This document shows positions 7,743 through 14,850 of a stretch of DNA of 41,310 nt, one piece after another; the first letter of the stretch is position 1, and each line of letters opens with the position of its first letter. A program made the position numbers and the translations under genes. The notes under the pieces are model-generated. The model searched no databases and was not told the origin of the DNA. It saw nothing but the letters and a program-made list of their open reading frames with translations. Origin of the DNA: a bacterium (GTDB lineage: Bacteria > Bacillota_I > Bacilli_A > RF39 > UBA660); assembly GCA_014846175.1 (NCBI GenBank), contig RKAV01000031.1, positions 1 to 41,310 of the forward strand. The letters run 5' to 3'.

Positions 7743-7835
7743 TTATCCACCTGATTGCTTAGTAGCAATAGGTAAAAAGCCAAAATATAATTAATTATAT
7801 GGTTTTTAGAGTGGATAAATAATTATCCACTTTTC
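7743..7835 (+). ncRNA. L20-type ribosomal protein leader (antiterminator/terminator switch)
   Basis: The leader carries TTATCCAC twice, at 7743-7750 and 7823-7830. A single complementary GTGGATAA lies at 7811-7818. The downstream copy forms the terminator hairpin with it; the upstream copy can capture the same strand and prevent termination. The enclosed segment contains the hairpin ATTGCT-TAGT-AGCAAT flanked by CCT and AGG, and a second stem closed by AAAAAG-CC and GGTTTTT. In Bacillus subtilis, L20 binding to the infC leader causes premature termination of the infC-rpmI-rplT transcript. The same position and logic are visible here. Binding of L20 itself is inferred. Confidence 0.75.
7808..7835 (+). 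terminator. Attenuator terminator in the infC leader
   Basis: A 9-bp stem, AGTGGATAA with TTATCCACT, has an ATAA loop and is followed by TTTC, ending 8 nt before the infC ribosome-binding site. It is mutually exclusive with the upstream antiterminator pairing. Confidence 0.72.
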
Positions 7836-7854
7836 TTAATTTATGGAGGTGTTA

Positions 7855-8388
7855 ATTATCGCAAAAGATAAGAACAGTCTAATGATTAATGAAGAGATTA
7901 GAGCCAAGGAAGTATTAGTTATTGGGCCAAATGGCGAACAAGTAGGAATTAAATCAATTCAAGATGCTAGGACACTAGCAAATTATGCAAATCTTGATTT
8001 AGTACTTATGAATGCAAATGGTAATCCCCCTGTATGCAAGGTGATGGATTATAATAAGTATCGCTATGAAAGACAAAAAAAAGAAAAAGATGCTTTAAAA
8101 AAACAAAGAGCTAGTCAAGCAGAATTAAAAGAATTTCGTTTGTCTCCTGTAATTGATGTAGGAGATTTTGAAACAAAATTGAGAAATGTTATTAAATATC
8201 TTAAAAAGGGAGATAAGATTAAACTTAGTATTCGTTTTAAAGGTAGACAAATGGCACATACTGAACTTGGTAAAGAAGTCTTAGAACGCTTTGCAGAAAA
8301 AGCAAGTGATTATGCTGAAATTGCAGAAGACGTAAAATTAGATGGTCGTAGTATGACGATGATGTTAGTACCAAAAAAAGATAAGTAG
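7855..8388 (+). CDS. infC: Translation initiation factor IF-3
   Basis: IF-3 binds the 30S subunit and discriminates against non-canonical start codons. The N-domain (INEEIRAKEVLVIGPNGEQ), the linker rich in K/R and the C-domain (LSPVIDVGDFETKLRN, IRFKGRQMAH) are complete. The ATG at 7843 cannot be the start because it lies inside the GGAGGTG ribosome-binding site at 7845-7851. The in-frame candidates at correct spacing are ATT at 7855 (used here, 177 residues) and ATC at 7858. infC genes of E. coli and Bacillaceae also start on ATT, which permits autoregulation by IF-3. The gene heads infC-rpmI-rplT under the L20-type leader. Confidence 0.93.
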   Translation: MIAKDKNSLMINEEIRAKEVLVIGPNGEQVGIKSIQDARTLANYANLDLVLMNANGNPPVCKVMDYNKYRYERQKKEKDALKKQRASQAELKEFRLSPVIDVGDFETKLRNVIKYLKKGDKIKLSIRFKGRQMAHTELGKEVLERFAEKASDYAEIAEDVKLDGRSMTMMLVPKKDK

Positions 8389-8400
8389 GAGGAATGAATT

Positions 8401-8586
8401 ATGCCAAAAATTAAAACACATAAGGGAACAGCAAAAGTAGTCAAAAAACGTAAAAATGATATTAAAATTGGACGTCCAGGAAGTCGTCACAACACTGGTT
8501 ATAAACCAACTAGTGCAAATCGTAAAAATAGAAAAGGATCTAACTTAAGTAAAGCAGATCAAAATCGTTTAAAGAATGTTCTTTAA
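8401..8586 (+). CDS. rpmI: Ribosomal protein bL35
   Basis: A 61-residue basic protein of the large subunit. It begins MPKIKTHKGTAKVVKK and contains RPGSRHNTGYK and the C-terminal LSKADQNRLKNVL, all typical of bL35. The family is usually about 65 residues. It is translated from ATG 8401 after TAGGAGGAA and lies 12 nt downstream of infC in the conserved infC-rpmI-rplT order. Confidence 0.96.
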   Translation: MPKIKTHKGTAKVVKKRKNDIKIGRPGSRHNTGYKPTSANRKNRKGSNLSKADQNRLKNVL

Positions 8587-8609
8587 AATGAAATGAAGGA
8601 GGAGAAAGT

Positions 8610-9131
8610 ATGGCAAGAGTAAAGAATGGAGCAACAACAAAAGCTCGTCATAAAAAAGTATTAAAACAAGCAAAAGGATATTTTGGAAGTAAGCATAGAT
8701 TATACAAAACAGCTAAAGAACAATTAATGCATTCAGGACAATATGCTTTCCGTGATAGAAAACAAAAGAAAAGAGAATTTAGAAAACTTTGGATTACTCG
8801 TATCAATGCTGCATGTCGTTTAAATGATATTAGTTATTCAAAATTTATTAATGGATTAACTAAAAACGGGGTAGAAATTAACCGTAAGATGTTATCAGAA
8901 ATAGCTATTAATGATCCTAAAGCATTTACTGAACTAGTTAATATTGCTAAAGGAGAAAAGAAAGTAACTACTAAAACAACTAAGAAAGAAGAAACTAAAG
9001 TAGAAGCTAAAAGCGAAGCAAAAGATTACAGTAAAATGACAGTAGCTGAATTAAAAGAAATAGCAAAAGAAAAATCAATTAATGTAACAGGACTTAAAAA
9101 AGCTGAAATTATTGAATTATTAAACAAATAA
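8610..9131 (+). CDS. rplT: Ribosomal protein bL20 with a C-terminal SAP/Rho_N-like extension
   Basis: Residues 1 to about 117 are a canonical bL20 (MARVKNGATTKARHKKVLK through NDPKAFTELVNIAK), an early assembly protein that also represses its own operon by binding the leader RNA. Usual bL20 has about 119 residues; this one has 173. After a lysine/glutamate/threonine-rich linker the chain ends in a helix-turn-helix-like segment, MTVAELKEIAKEKSINVTGL followed by KKAEIIELLNK. This matches the SAP/Rho N-terminal nucleic-acid-binding fold pattern. An almost identical segment ends the next gene, rpsB. The frame is continuous and the linker uses the same codons as the rest, so the extension is part of the protein. 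Confidence 0.94.
   Translation: MARVKNGATTKARHKKVLKQAKGYFGSKHRLYKTAKEQLMHSGQYAFRDRKQKKREFRKLWITRINAACRLNDISYSKFINGLTKNGVEINRKMLSEIAINDPKAFTELVNIAKGEKKVTTKTTKKEETKVEAKSEAKDYSKMTVAELKEIAKEKSINVTGLKKAEIIELLNK
9033..9116 (+). repeat. 84-bp direct repeat, copy 1, end of rplT
   Basis: This copy matches 10039-10122 at 83 of 84 bases; the single difference is TCA against TCT in a serine codon. It encodes the SAP/Rho_N-like tail of bL20. Confidence 0.95.
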
Positions 9132-9147
9132 ACATATTTTGGAATTA

Positions 9148-9177
9148 GATTACCCAGTGCCAGAAATGGTGGTAATC
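9148..9177 (+). promoter_or_regulatory. Leader hairpin upstream of rpsB, possible S2 autoregulatory site
   Basis: GATTACC at 9148-9154 pairs with GGTAATC at 9171-9177 (7 bp). Inside it, CCA-GAAA-TGG forms a 3-bp stem capped by a GNRA tetraloop, offset by an asymmetric internal loop of five bases (CAGTG) against one (T). No U-tract follows, so this is not a terminator. It lies 45 nt before rpsB. S2 represses its own mRNA in enterobacteria through a structured leader; a similar role here is inference. Confidence 0.5.
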
Positions 9178-9222
9178 CTTAGAACAAAATAGAAGACATA
9201 AAAACGAAAAGGAGAAAAATAT

Positions 9223-10137
9223 ATGACAGTTGTATCAATGAATTATTTATTAGAAGCTGGTGTTCATTTTGGACATCAAAAAAGAAGATGGAATCCTAAA
9301 ATGAAGGAATACATCTATACTACAAGAGATGATATTTATATTATCGATTTACAAAAAACAGCTAGAGCTATTGAAAGAGCTTATGCTGCATTACAAGAAA
9401 TAGCTGAAAATGGTGGAAAGGTTTTATTTGTAGGTACTAAAAAGCAAGCTCAAGAAGCTGCTGAAGAAAATGCTACTCGTACAAATATGTATTTCATCAA
9501 TGAACGTTGGTTAGGTGGTACTTTAACAAACTTTAAAACTATCAAATCAAGAATTAGAAGAATGGAAGAAATCGAAAAAATGGAAGAAGACGGAACATTC
9601 GATTTACTTCCTAAGAAAGAAGTAGCAGGTCTTAGAAAAGAATATGAAAAGTTAAATAAAAACTTACGTGGTATTCGTGATATGAAAAAAGTACCTGATG
9701 CTTTAGTTATCGTAGATCCAAGAAAAGAAGAAATAGCTATTAAAGAAGCAAGAATTTTAGGTATACCTGTATTTGGTATTGTAGACACTAACTGTGATCC
9801 AGATATGGTTGATTATGTTATCCCTGGAAATGATGATGCTGTTCGTGCTGTAAAACTAGTTATTGGAGCTTTAACTAATGCTATCGCTGTAGCTAATGGT
9901 AATGAAGTAATCGATTATATTACTGATGAAGATAAAGCTAAAGAAGCAAAAAGAAAAGAAAAGAACTCTAAAGTTGAGAAAAAAGAAGAAGTAAAAAAAG
10001 AAGTTAAAGAAGAAAAAAAAGAAACTGTAGATTATGATAAAATGACAGTAGCTGAATTAAAAGAAATAGCAAAAGAAAAATCTATTAATGTAACAGGACT
10101 TAAAAAAGCTGAAATTATTGAAAAATTAGCAGCTTAG
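9223..10137 (+). CDS. rpsB: Ribosomal protein uS2 with a C-terminal SAP/Rho_N-like extension
   Basis: Residues 1 to about 235 are a standard uS2: MNYLLEAGVHFGHQKRRWNP at the N-terminus, then FINERWLGGTLTNFKTI, RNLRGIRDMKKVPDALVIVD and IPVFGIVDTNCDPD. The protein then continues through a charged lysine/glutamate linker into MTVAELKEIAKEKSINVTGL followed by KKAEIIEKLAA, the same tail that ends bL20 in the gene before. Total length is 304 residues, longer than the usual 230-260. In Bacillus rpsB lies with tsf, pyrH and frr; here it follows rplT and precedes tsf and typA. It has its own AAGGAG site and a structured leader that may serve autoregulation. Confidence 0.95.
   Translation: MTVVSMNYLLEAGVHFGHQKRRWNPKMKEYIYTTRDDIYIIDLQKTARAIERAYAALQEIAENGGKVLFVGTKKQAQEAAEENATRTNMYFINERWLGGTLTNFKTIKSRIRRMEEIEKMEEDGTFDLLPKKEVAGLRKEYEKLNKNLRGIRDMKKVPDALVIVDPRKEEIAIKEARILGIPVFGIVDTNCDPDMVDYVIPGNDDAVRAVKLVIGALTNAIAVANGNEVIDYITDEDKAKEAKRKEKNSKVEKKEEVKKEVKEEKKETVDYDKMTVAELKEIAKEKSINVTGLKKAEIIEKLAA
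10039..10122 (+). repeat. 84-bp direct repeat, copy 2, end of rpsB
   Basis: This is the second copy of the segment at 9033-9116, with one mismatch in 84 bases. It encodes the tail of uS2. The similarity stops just before the two stop codons, where the genes diverge. Confidence 0.95.
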
Positions 10138-10172
10138 TAATCAATTATTTACTATAGAAAGAGGAATATATT

Positions 10173-11051
10173 ATGTTTAAAGCAAGTGATGTAAAAGAAC
10201 TAAGAGATAAAACTGGAGCAGGAATGCTTGATTGCAAGAAAGCTTTAGAAGCTACTAATGGAAATATGAGCGAAGCTATTGATTGGTTAAGAGAAAAAGG
10301 AATTAGTAAGGCAGAAAAGAAGGCTAGTCGTGTTGCTGCTGAGGGACTTTGTAAAATAGTTACTGATGGTAATAAGGCAGTTATTCTAGAAGTTAATTCT
10401 GAAACTGATTTCGTTGCTAAGAATGAAGAATTTACAAACTTTGTAGATTATTTAGCTAATACAATCTTAACTAACAATTTAAAAACTCATGAAGAAGTAT
10501 TAGCATTCGCTGATAATGGTGAGACAATTGAAACTAAGTTAGTTGCTCTAACTGCTAAAATTGGAGAAAAATTATCTTTCCGCCGTCATGAATTAATTAC
10601 TAAAAATGATAATGAAGTATTTGGTAGTTATTTACACATGGGTGGAAAGATTGGAGCATTAGTAGTACTTGCTAATACAAGTGAAGAGGTAGCAAAAGAT
10701 GTTGCTATGCACGTTGCTGCTATGGCACCAGTTTGTGCAACTAGAAGTGATGTTCCAGCTGATATGGTTGACCATGAAAGCAAAGTAATTAAAGAACAAG
10801 TTATGAATGAAGGTAAACCAGCTGATATAGCAGAAAAAATGGTAACTGGAAGACTTAACAAATTCTATAAAGAAATTTGTCTTGAAGAACAAGAATTTAT
10901 TAAAGATTCAAGTGTAAATGTAGGTACATTTGTTAAAAATAATGGTGGATCAATCGTTTCAATGATTCGTTATGCTGTTGGTGAAGGAATTGAGAAAAAA
11001 GAAGAGAACTTTGCTGATGAAGTAATGAGTCAAATAAATGGTACAAAATAA
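10173..11051 (+). CDS. tsf: Elongation factor Ts
   Basis: EF-Ts is the guanine-nucleotide exchange factor for EF-Tu. The N-terminal UBA-like domain (VKELRDKTGAGMLDCKKALE) and the TDFVAKNEEFTNFVDYLA segment that contacts EF-Tu are both present. The C-terminal dimerisation region ends in SMIRYAVGEGIEKKEENFADE. The 292 residues match the family. The gene lies 35 nt after rpsB, its usual partner, and is followed by a strong terminator, so rpsB-tsf ends a transcription unit. Unlike bL20 and uS2 it carries no added tail. Confidence 0.97.
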   Translation: MFKASDVKELRDKTGAGMLDCKKALEATNGNMSEAIDWLREKGISKAEKKASRVAAEGLCKIVTDGNKAVILEVNSETDFVAKNEEFTNFVDYLANTILTNNLKTHEEVLAFADNGETIETKLVALTAKIGEKLSFRRHELITKNDNEVFGSYLHMGGKIGALVVLANTSEEVAKDVAMHVAAMAPVCATRSDVPADMVDHESKVIKEQVMNEGKPADIAEKMVTGRLNKFYKEICLEEQEFIKDSSVNVGTFVKNNGGSIVSMIRYAVGEGIEKKEENFADEVMSQINGTK

Positions 11052-11063
11052 TTAATAATTGAT

Positions 11064-11106
11064 ATACCAAATAGTACTGATAAAAAAATCAGTACTATTT
11101 TGGTAT
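11064..11106 (+). terminator. Intrinsic terminator after tsf
   Basis: A long stem pairs ATACCAAATAGTACTGAT with ATCAGTACTATTTTGGTAT, with one bulged T and a loop of six A. The T-run TTTT lies within the descending arm. It separates tsf from typA. Confidence 0.82.
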
Positions 11107-11132
11107 AATCACTAGTAATTGTTGAAAAATTA

Positions 11133-11141
11133 TGTTATAAT
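11133..11141 (+). promoter_or_regulatory. Extended -10 promoter for typA
   Basis: TG-T-TATAAT at 11133-11141 is a full extended -10 element, 29 nt before the typA start. No good -35 box lies 16-18 nt upstream, which is compatible with an extended -10 promoter. Confidence 0.6.
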
Positions 11142-11169
11142 TTAGAACGTATTTTGGAGTGTGATATAT

Positions 11170-12984
11170 ATGAAAAAAAGAAATATAGCAATTATTGCTC
11201 ACGTTGACCATGGAAAAACAACCCTTGTTGATGGAATTGTAAAAACATCAGGAATGTTTAGAGATAATGAAGACGTAAGTAATGTTTCAATGGATTCAAA
11301 CGCTATAGAAAAAGAACGTGGAATTACTATTCTTGCTAAAACAACAGCTATCGACTATAAAGACTATCGTATTAACATATTAGATACACCAGGACATGCT
11401 GATTTTGGTGGAGAAGTTGAACGTATTATGAATATGGTTGATGGTGTACTTTTAGTAGTAGATGCTTATGAAGGAGCAATGCCTCAAACTAGATTTGTTT
11501 TAAAGAAAGCTTTAGAAGCAAAAGTAAAACCTATTGTTGTTATTAATAAAGTAGATAAACCAAGTGCACGTTGTTCAAAAGTAGTAGATGAAGTTTTAGA
11601 CTTATTTATAGAACTAGGTGCAGATGAAAGTCAATTAGAATTTCCAGTTGTTTATGCTAGTGCTTTAAATGAAACTTGTAGTTTAAGTGATGATATTTCT
11701 ACTCAAAAATCTGGTTTTGAGCCTCTTCTTGATTTAATCATAAGTGAAATACCAGCACCAGCAGGAGATAATACTAAACCATTACAATTTCAACCAGCAT
11801 TACTTGATTATAATGAATTCGTAGGAAGAATTGGAATAGGACGTGTTCACAATGGGGAAATTCATACTGGAGAAATGGTAAACTGTGTTAGATTAGATGG
11901 TAGTACAAAAGCTTTCCGTATTCAAAAACTATTTGGTTTCTATGGTTATAATAGAATAGAAATAGATCATGCCGAAGCAGGAGATATAGTTGCTATTGCA
12001 GGACTTGCTGATATTTCCGTTGGAGAAACAATCTGTAATCAAGGACAAGTAATGCCATTACCAATCTTACATATTGATGAACCAACTTTACAAATGACTT
12101 TTGGTGCTAATACATCACCATTTGTCGGACGCGATGGTAAATTAGTTACAGCTCGTAAGATAGAAGAAAGACTATTAAAAGAAACACAAAAAGATGTAAG
12201 TTTAAAAGTAGAACCAGCTACTAACGATAGTTTCTTAGTATCAGGACGTGGAGAATTACATCTAGGAATTTTAATTGAAAATATGAGACGTGAAGGTTTT
12301 GAACTTCAAGTATCTAAACCTAAGGTAATTATTAAAGAAATAGATGGTGTTAAATATGAACCTTGGGAAGATTTACAAATCGAAGTACCAGAAGACTGCG
12401 TTGGTTCAGTAATTGAACAATTAGGATTACGTGGTGCTCAACTACTTAATATGGAAAATTTTGAAAACCAATCAAAATTAACTTATAAAGTACCATCTCG
12501 TGGTCTATTAGGATTTATGACTGATTTTATGACAATGACAAAAGGTTATGGAATCATCAACCATACATTTTCTTCTTATGAACCTTATGAAAGTGTTGAA
12601 ATTGGTGAAAGAAAACTTGGCGTTTTAGTATCAGTTGATAGTGGGCAAGCTACAGCTTACTCAATTGGAAACTTAGAAGACCGTGGTATTATGTTTATTG
12701 AACCAGGTTGCGAAGTTTATGAAGGAATGATTATTGGTGAGTGTAACCGTGATAATGACTTAGCAGTTAACGTTACTAAAGGTAAACAATTAACTAACAC
12801 TAGAGCTGCAGGAAGTGATCATACAGTAGTATTAAAAAGACCTCGTCCAATTACCTTAGAGTATGCCCTTGATTATATTAATTCTGATGAATTAATTGAA
12901 GTAACACCAAATAACATTAGACTTCGTAAGAAAATATTAAATACTGAAGAAAGAAAGAAATTTGACGCTAAGAAAAAGAAATAG
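11170..12984 (+). CDS. typA: Ribosome-associated GTPase TypA/BipA
   Basis: A translational GTPase of the EF-G family that assists 50S assembly, with roles in cold and stress adaptation. It has G1 AHVDHGKTTL, switch II DTPGHADFGGEVERI and G4 NKVDKPSAR. These are followed by the EF-G-like domains III and V and the TypA-specific C-terminal domain (ERKLGVLVSVDSGQATAYSI and TNTRAAGSDHTVVLKRPRP). ATG 11170 is preferred because it gives MKKRNIAIIAHVDHGK and sits 10 nt from GGAG; an in-frame GTG at 11161 overlaps that region. The 604 residues are normal. It is transcribed alone, between terminators on both sides. Confidence 0.97.
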   Translation: MKKRNIAIIAHVDHGKTTLVDGIVKTSGMFRDNEDVSNVSMDSNAIEKERGITILAKTTAIDYKDYRINILDTPGHADFGGEVERIMNMVDGVLLVVDAYEGAMPQTRFVLKKALEAKVKPIVVINKVDKPSARCSKVVDEVLDLFIELGADESQLEFPVVYASALNETCSLSDDISTQKSGFEPLLDLIISEIPAPAGDNTKPLQFQPALLDYNEFVGRIGIGRVHNGEIHTGEMVNCVRLDGSTKAFRIQKLFGFYGYNRIEIDHAEAGDIVAIAGLADISVGETICNQGQVMPLPILHIDEPTLQMTFGANTSPFVGRDGKLVTARKIEERLLKETQKDVSLKVEPATNDSFLVSGRGELHLGILIENMRREGFELQVSKPKVIIKEIDGVKYEPWEDLQIEVPEDCVGSVIEQLGLRGAQLLNMENFENQSKLTYKVPSRGLLGFMTDFMTMTKGYGIINHTFSSYEPYESVEIGERKLGVLVSVDSGQATAYSIGNLEDRGIMFIEPGCEVYEGMIIGECNRDNDLAVNVTKGKQLTNTRAAGSDHTVVLKRPRPITLEYALDYINSDELIEVTPNNIRLRKKILNTEERKKFDAKKKK

Positions 12985-12992
12985 ATTATTTT

Positions 12993-13025
12993 GAGAGGGT
13001 ATTTTACTCTCTCTTATTTTTTTTC
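12993..13025 (+). terminator. Intrinsic terminator after typA
   Basis: An 8-bp stem, GAGAGGGT with ACTCTCTC (one G-T pair), with an ATTTT loop is followed by TTATTTTTTTTC. Confidence 0.88.
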
Positions 13026-13102
13026 TTTAAATCTTAATGAAATATTAAAAGCAAGACAATCATTTGATGAATTATTTTGTAGTTATTTTTTATCTTAACT
13101 AA

Positions 13103-13131
13103 TTGAATAATCAATTTATGTGTGATATATT
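13103..13131 (+). promoter_or_regulatory. Promoter for the transglutaminase-like gene
   Basis: TTGAAT at 13103-13108 and TATATT at 13126-13131 are 17 nt apart, and TG one base before the -10 box makes it an extended -10. The gene starts 20 nt further on. Confidence 0.65.
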
Positions 13132-13151
13132 TATGAAGAAAGGCGGTTTAT

Positions 13152-14150
13152 ATGTATATAGAAAAGTTAATAGCTGAATTAGAAAGTGGAAAGGATATAC
13201 AGAAAATAGTCAGTGATAGATTAGATTACTTGAATAGTGAAAGTTATCAATCAAATAAGATACATATAGTAACTAAATCTTCTAATCTAGTAATATTATG
13301 GGAAGGATTTATTCCAACAACACAAAAAGTTGCGAATACTGATCTTCTTAATCCTAGTTATTTAGTTCCAGGTAGTAATAAAGTATATGAAGATTTCGTT
13401 TTAGCTCTTAAAAATTATATAGATAATGGTACTGATATAAAACATAAATACCCAATAAGATATGCAAAAAAATTTTTTGAAAAAACTGAAAATGAATATA
13501 GTGACATAATTAATCTTTATAAAGAATGTGGCTATACTAGAGCGGAATTAAGAGAAGAATTGCAAGCATTTATTTCTGAATATTCGGTAGCAAAGAAATA
13601 TGTTAATAATATAGATTCTTTTTCAGACATATATAACTTTCAATATTTTATTACTCCAGAAGATATAAAAACAAATAAGGAATATAAATTATTTAAGGAA
13701 GTATATAAATCTATTACAGAGGGAAAAGAACAAGGAATTCCTTTAGATGAATTAAAGGGAACTGGAGTAATTAATATGTGTACTGAATATGCAATGTTTT
13801 ATCAAAATTTATCATCTTTTCTTGGCTATGAAACTGTTATGGCAGCAGGAAATTTAAAAAATGAAGGACATAACTATAATTTTGTTTATGACAATGGTCA
13901 GTGGATGCTTCACGACCTTGTAAATGGTAAAGATGGTTATGTTAACTATAAGTTAGGAAAAGATTTTACAGAAGAAGATATAGTTGATGTTATTTTTGGT
14001 GATAAAAAAATAGAATTAGCAAATGAAAATAATTTAGTATATGAAAAAAATGACGGAATTATAGGAAAACAATCTGATGTGCTACTTGAAGAAGATCAAA
14101 TGAAAGATGTTTCAACTCAATTACAAGAAAACAAGGGTAGAAGTCTTTAG
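13152..14150 (+). CDS. Transglutaminase-like (papain-fold) protein of unknown role
   Basis: The C-terminal half of this 332-residue protein resembles the transglutaminase-like core. A cysteine stands in GVINMCTEYAMFYQ (about residue 211), followed by the helix LSSFLGYETVMAAG, a histidine in GHNYNFVYDNGQW (about 240) and an aspartate in MLHDLVNG (about 256). That order and spacing suit a Cys-His-Asp triad acting as a protease or in acyl transfer. Residues 1-190 match nothing I recognise. There is no signal peptide or membrane helix, so it is predicted cytoplasmic unless exported by another route. It is monocistronic between a promoter and a terminator. Its position beside the secretion locus is suggestive but not evidence of a link. 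Confidence 0.6.
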   Translation: MYIEKLIAELESGKDIQKIVSDRLDYLNSESYQSNKIHIVTKSSNLVILWEGFIPTTQKVANTDLLNPSYLVPGSNKVYEDFVLALKNYIDNGTDIKHKYPIRYAKKFFEKTENEYSDIINLYKECGYTRAELREELQAFISEYSVAKKYVNNIDSFSDIYNFQYFITPEDIKTNKEYKLFKEVYKSITEGKEQGIPLDELKGTGVINMCTEYAMFYQNLSSFLGYETVMAAGNLKNEGHNYNFVYDNGQWMLHDLVNGKDGYVNYKLGKDFTEEDIVDVIFGDKKIELANENNLVYEKNDGIIGKQSDVLLEEDQMKDVSTQLQENKGRSL

Positions 14151-14210
14151 AAACGATAATTGTATTTGTTATATTTGAAATTAAAATTTAGAATTAGATG
14201 TATAGGAAAT

Positions 14211-14246
14211 AAAAGACACCAATTTTTAATTGATTTGTCTTTTTTT
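14211..14246 (+). terminator. Intrinsic terminator after the transglutaminase-like gene
   Basis: The stem AAAGACA with TGTCTTT, with an inner AATT-TTT-AATT hairpin, is followed by a run of T. Confidence 0.75.
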
Positions 14247-14290
14247 GATGTAATGATAATGTTAAAAAACAATTTATCTATTTAACACAT

Positions 14291-14319
14291 AAAAAAAGTC
14301 TAGTTTTGTTCCTAGACTT
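14291..14319 (-). terminator. Intrinsic terminator of the thioredoxin-like lipoprotein gene
   Basis: On the minus strand AAGTCTAG pairs with CTAGACTT across an 8-nt loop, followed by seven T. It overlaps the stop codon of the gene it ends. Confidence 0.8.
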
Positions 14320-14737
14320 AATCACTTATATATTTGGCATCTTTTAGTTTATTGTAGATTTCTTTACTACTAGTAGCACCAACAATCTTGTGCATTACTT
14401 CTTCATTACCATTTTTAAAGAAACATACCGTTGGTGTTCCAGAAACATCAGTTATGCTATATAACTTTTCCTTTTCTTCAGCTGTTAAATTAGAAAGATT
14501 TATAGAAAAACCAGTTATATTATAATCACCTAAAACTTTTCTTAATACAGGTGAAAACTCTTCACAATGAGAACAACCAGTTTGTATTATTTCTAAGATA
14601 AAAGTATCCTTATTATCCAGTTTATTCTGTAAAGTGTCAAAATCTATTTCCTTTATAGTATTTACATTACTAGAACAACCACTAAGAAATAAAATACCAA
14701 TTAATATAATTAAAAAGCCAATACTTTTCTTTTTCAT
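14318..14737 (-). CDS. Thioredoxin-fold lipoprotein
   Basis: A 139-residue exported protein. The N-terminus has a lysine-rich n-region, a hydrophobic core and the lipobox LSGC, giving lipidation at Cys21 and anchoring on the outer face of the membrane. The thioredoxin active site is CSHC at residues 55-58. The cis-proline loop is SGTPTV (about residue 100), followed by FFKNGNEE and a C-terminal helix. It is probably an extracellular thiol-disulfide oxidoreductase, whether reductase or oxidase being undecided from sequence. It diverges from the large secretion locus, whose exported proteins are rich in cysteine, and the two share a promoter region containing a palindrome. Disulfide handling for that locus is an inference from position. 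Confidence 0.88.
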   Translation of the reverse strand: MKKKSIGFLIILIGILFLSGCSSNVNTIKEIDFDTLQNKLDNKDTFILEIIQTGCSHCEEFSPVLRKVLGDYNITGFSINLSNLTAEEKEKLYSITDVSGTPTVCFFKNGNEEVMHKIVGATSSKEIYNKLKDAKYISD

Positions 14738-14757
14738 TTATTCACACCTCTTTTCTT

Positions 14758-14787
14758 ATTTTATCAAATAAAAATACTATTTGTAAA
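14758..14787 (-). promoter_or_regulatory. Promoter of the thioredoxin-like lipoprotein gene
   Basis: On the minus strand TTTACA (14787-14782) and TAAAAT (14763-14758) are 18 nt apart. The -35 box lies inside one arm of the palindrome at 14781-14797. Confidence 0.55.
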
Positions 14788-14797
14788 TAATTTACAA
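14781..14797. promoter_or_regulatory. Perfect 17-bp palindrome, candidate operator
   Basis: TTGTAAAT-A-ATTTACAA is a perfect inverted repeat between the divergent thioredoxin-like and secretion-locus genes. Each arm contains the -35 hexamer of one of the two promoters, so a bound dimeric regulator could affect both. The regulator is unknown. Confidence 0.6.
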
Positions 14798-14819
14798 CTT
14801 AAAATATTTTTGATATACT
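14791..14819 (+). promoter_or_regulatory. Promoter at the head of the secretion locus
   Basis: TTTACA at 14791-14796 and TATACT at 14814-14819 are 17 nt apart, with TG one base before the -10 box. The first gene starts 32 nt downstream, after AGGGGTGTGAT. Confidence 0.75.
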
Positions 14820-14850
14820 AAATTCATAATAATAAGGGGTGTGATAATAG

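Noticed and set aside
7843..7845. ATG as the infC start
   Set aside because: It overlaps the GGAGGTG ribosome-binding site of the gene and leaves no space for initiation.
9450..9788. A 112-codon frame on the minus strand inside rpsB
   Set aside because: It lies opposite a certain gene, has no ribosome-binding site and its product is low-complexity serine and phenylalanine runs.
9033..10122. Assembly duplication explaining the repeated tails of L20 and S2
   Set aside because: The repeat ends at different contexts in two different genes, both frames remain open to proper stops, and one base differs. Read data would still be needed to be certain.
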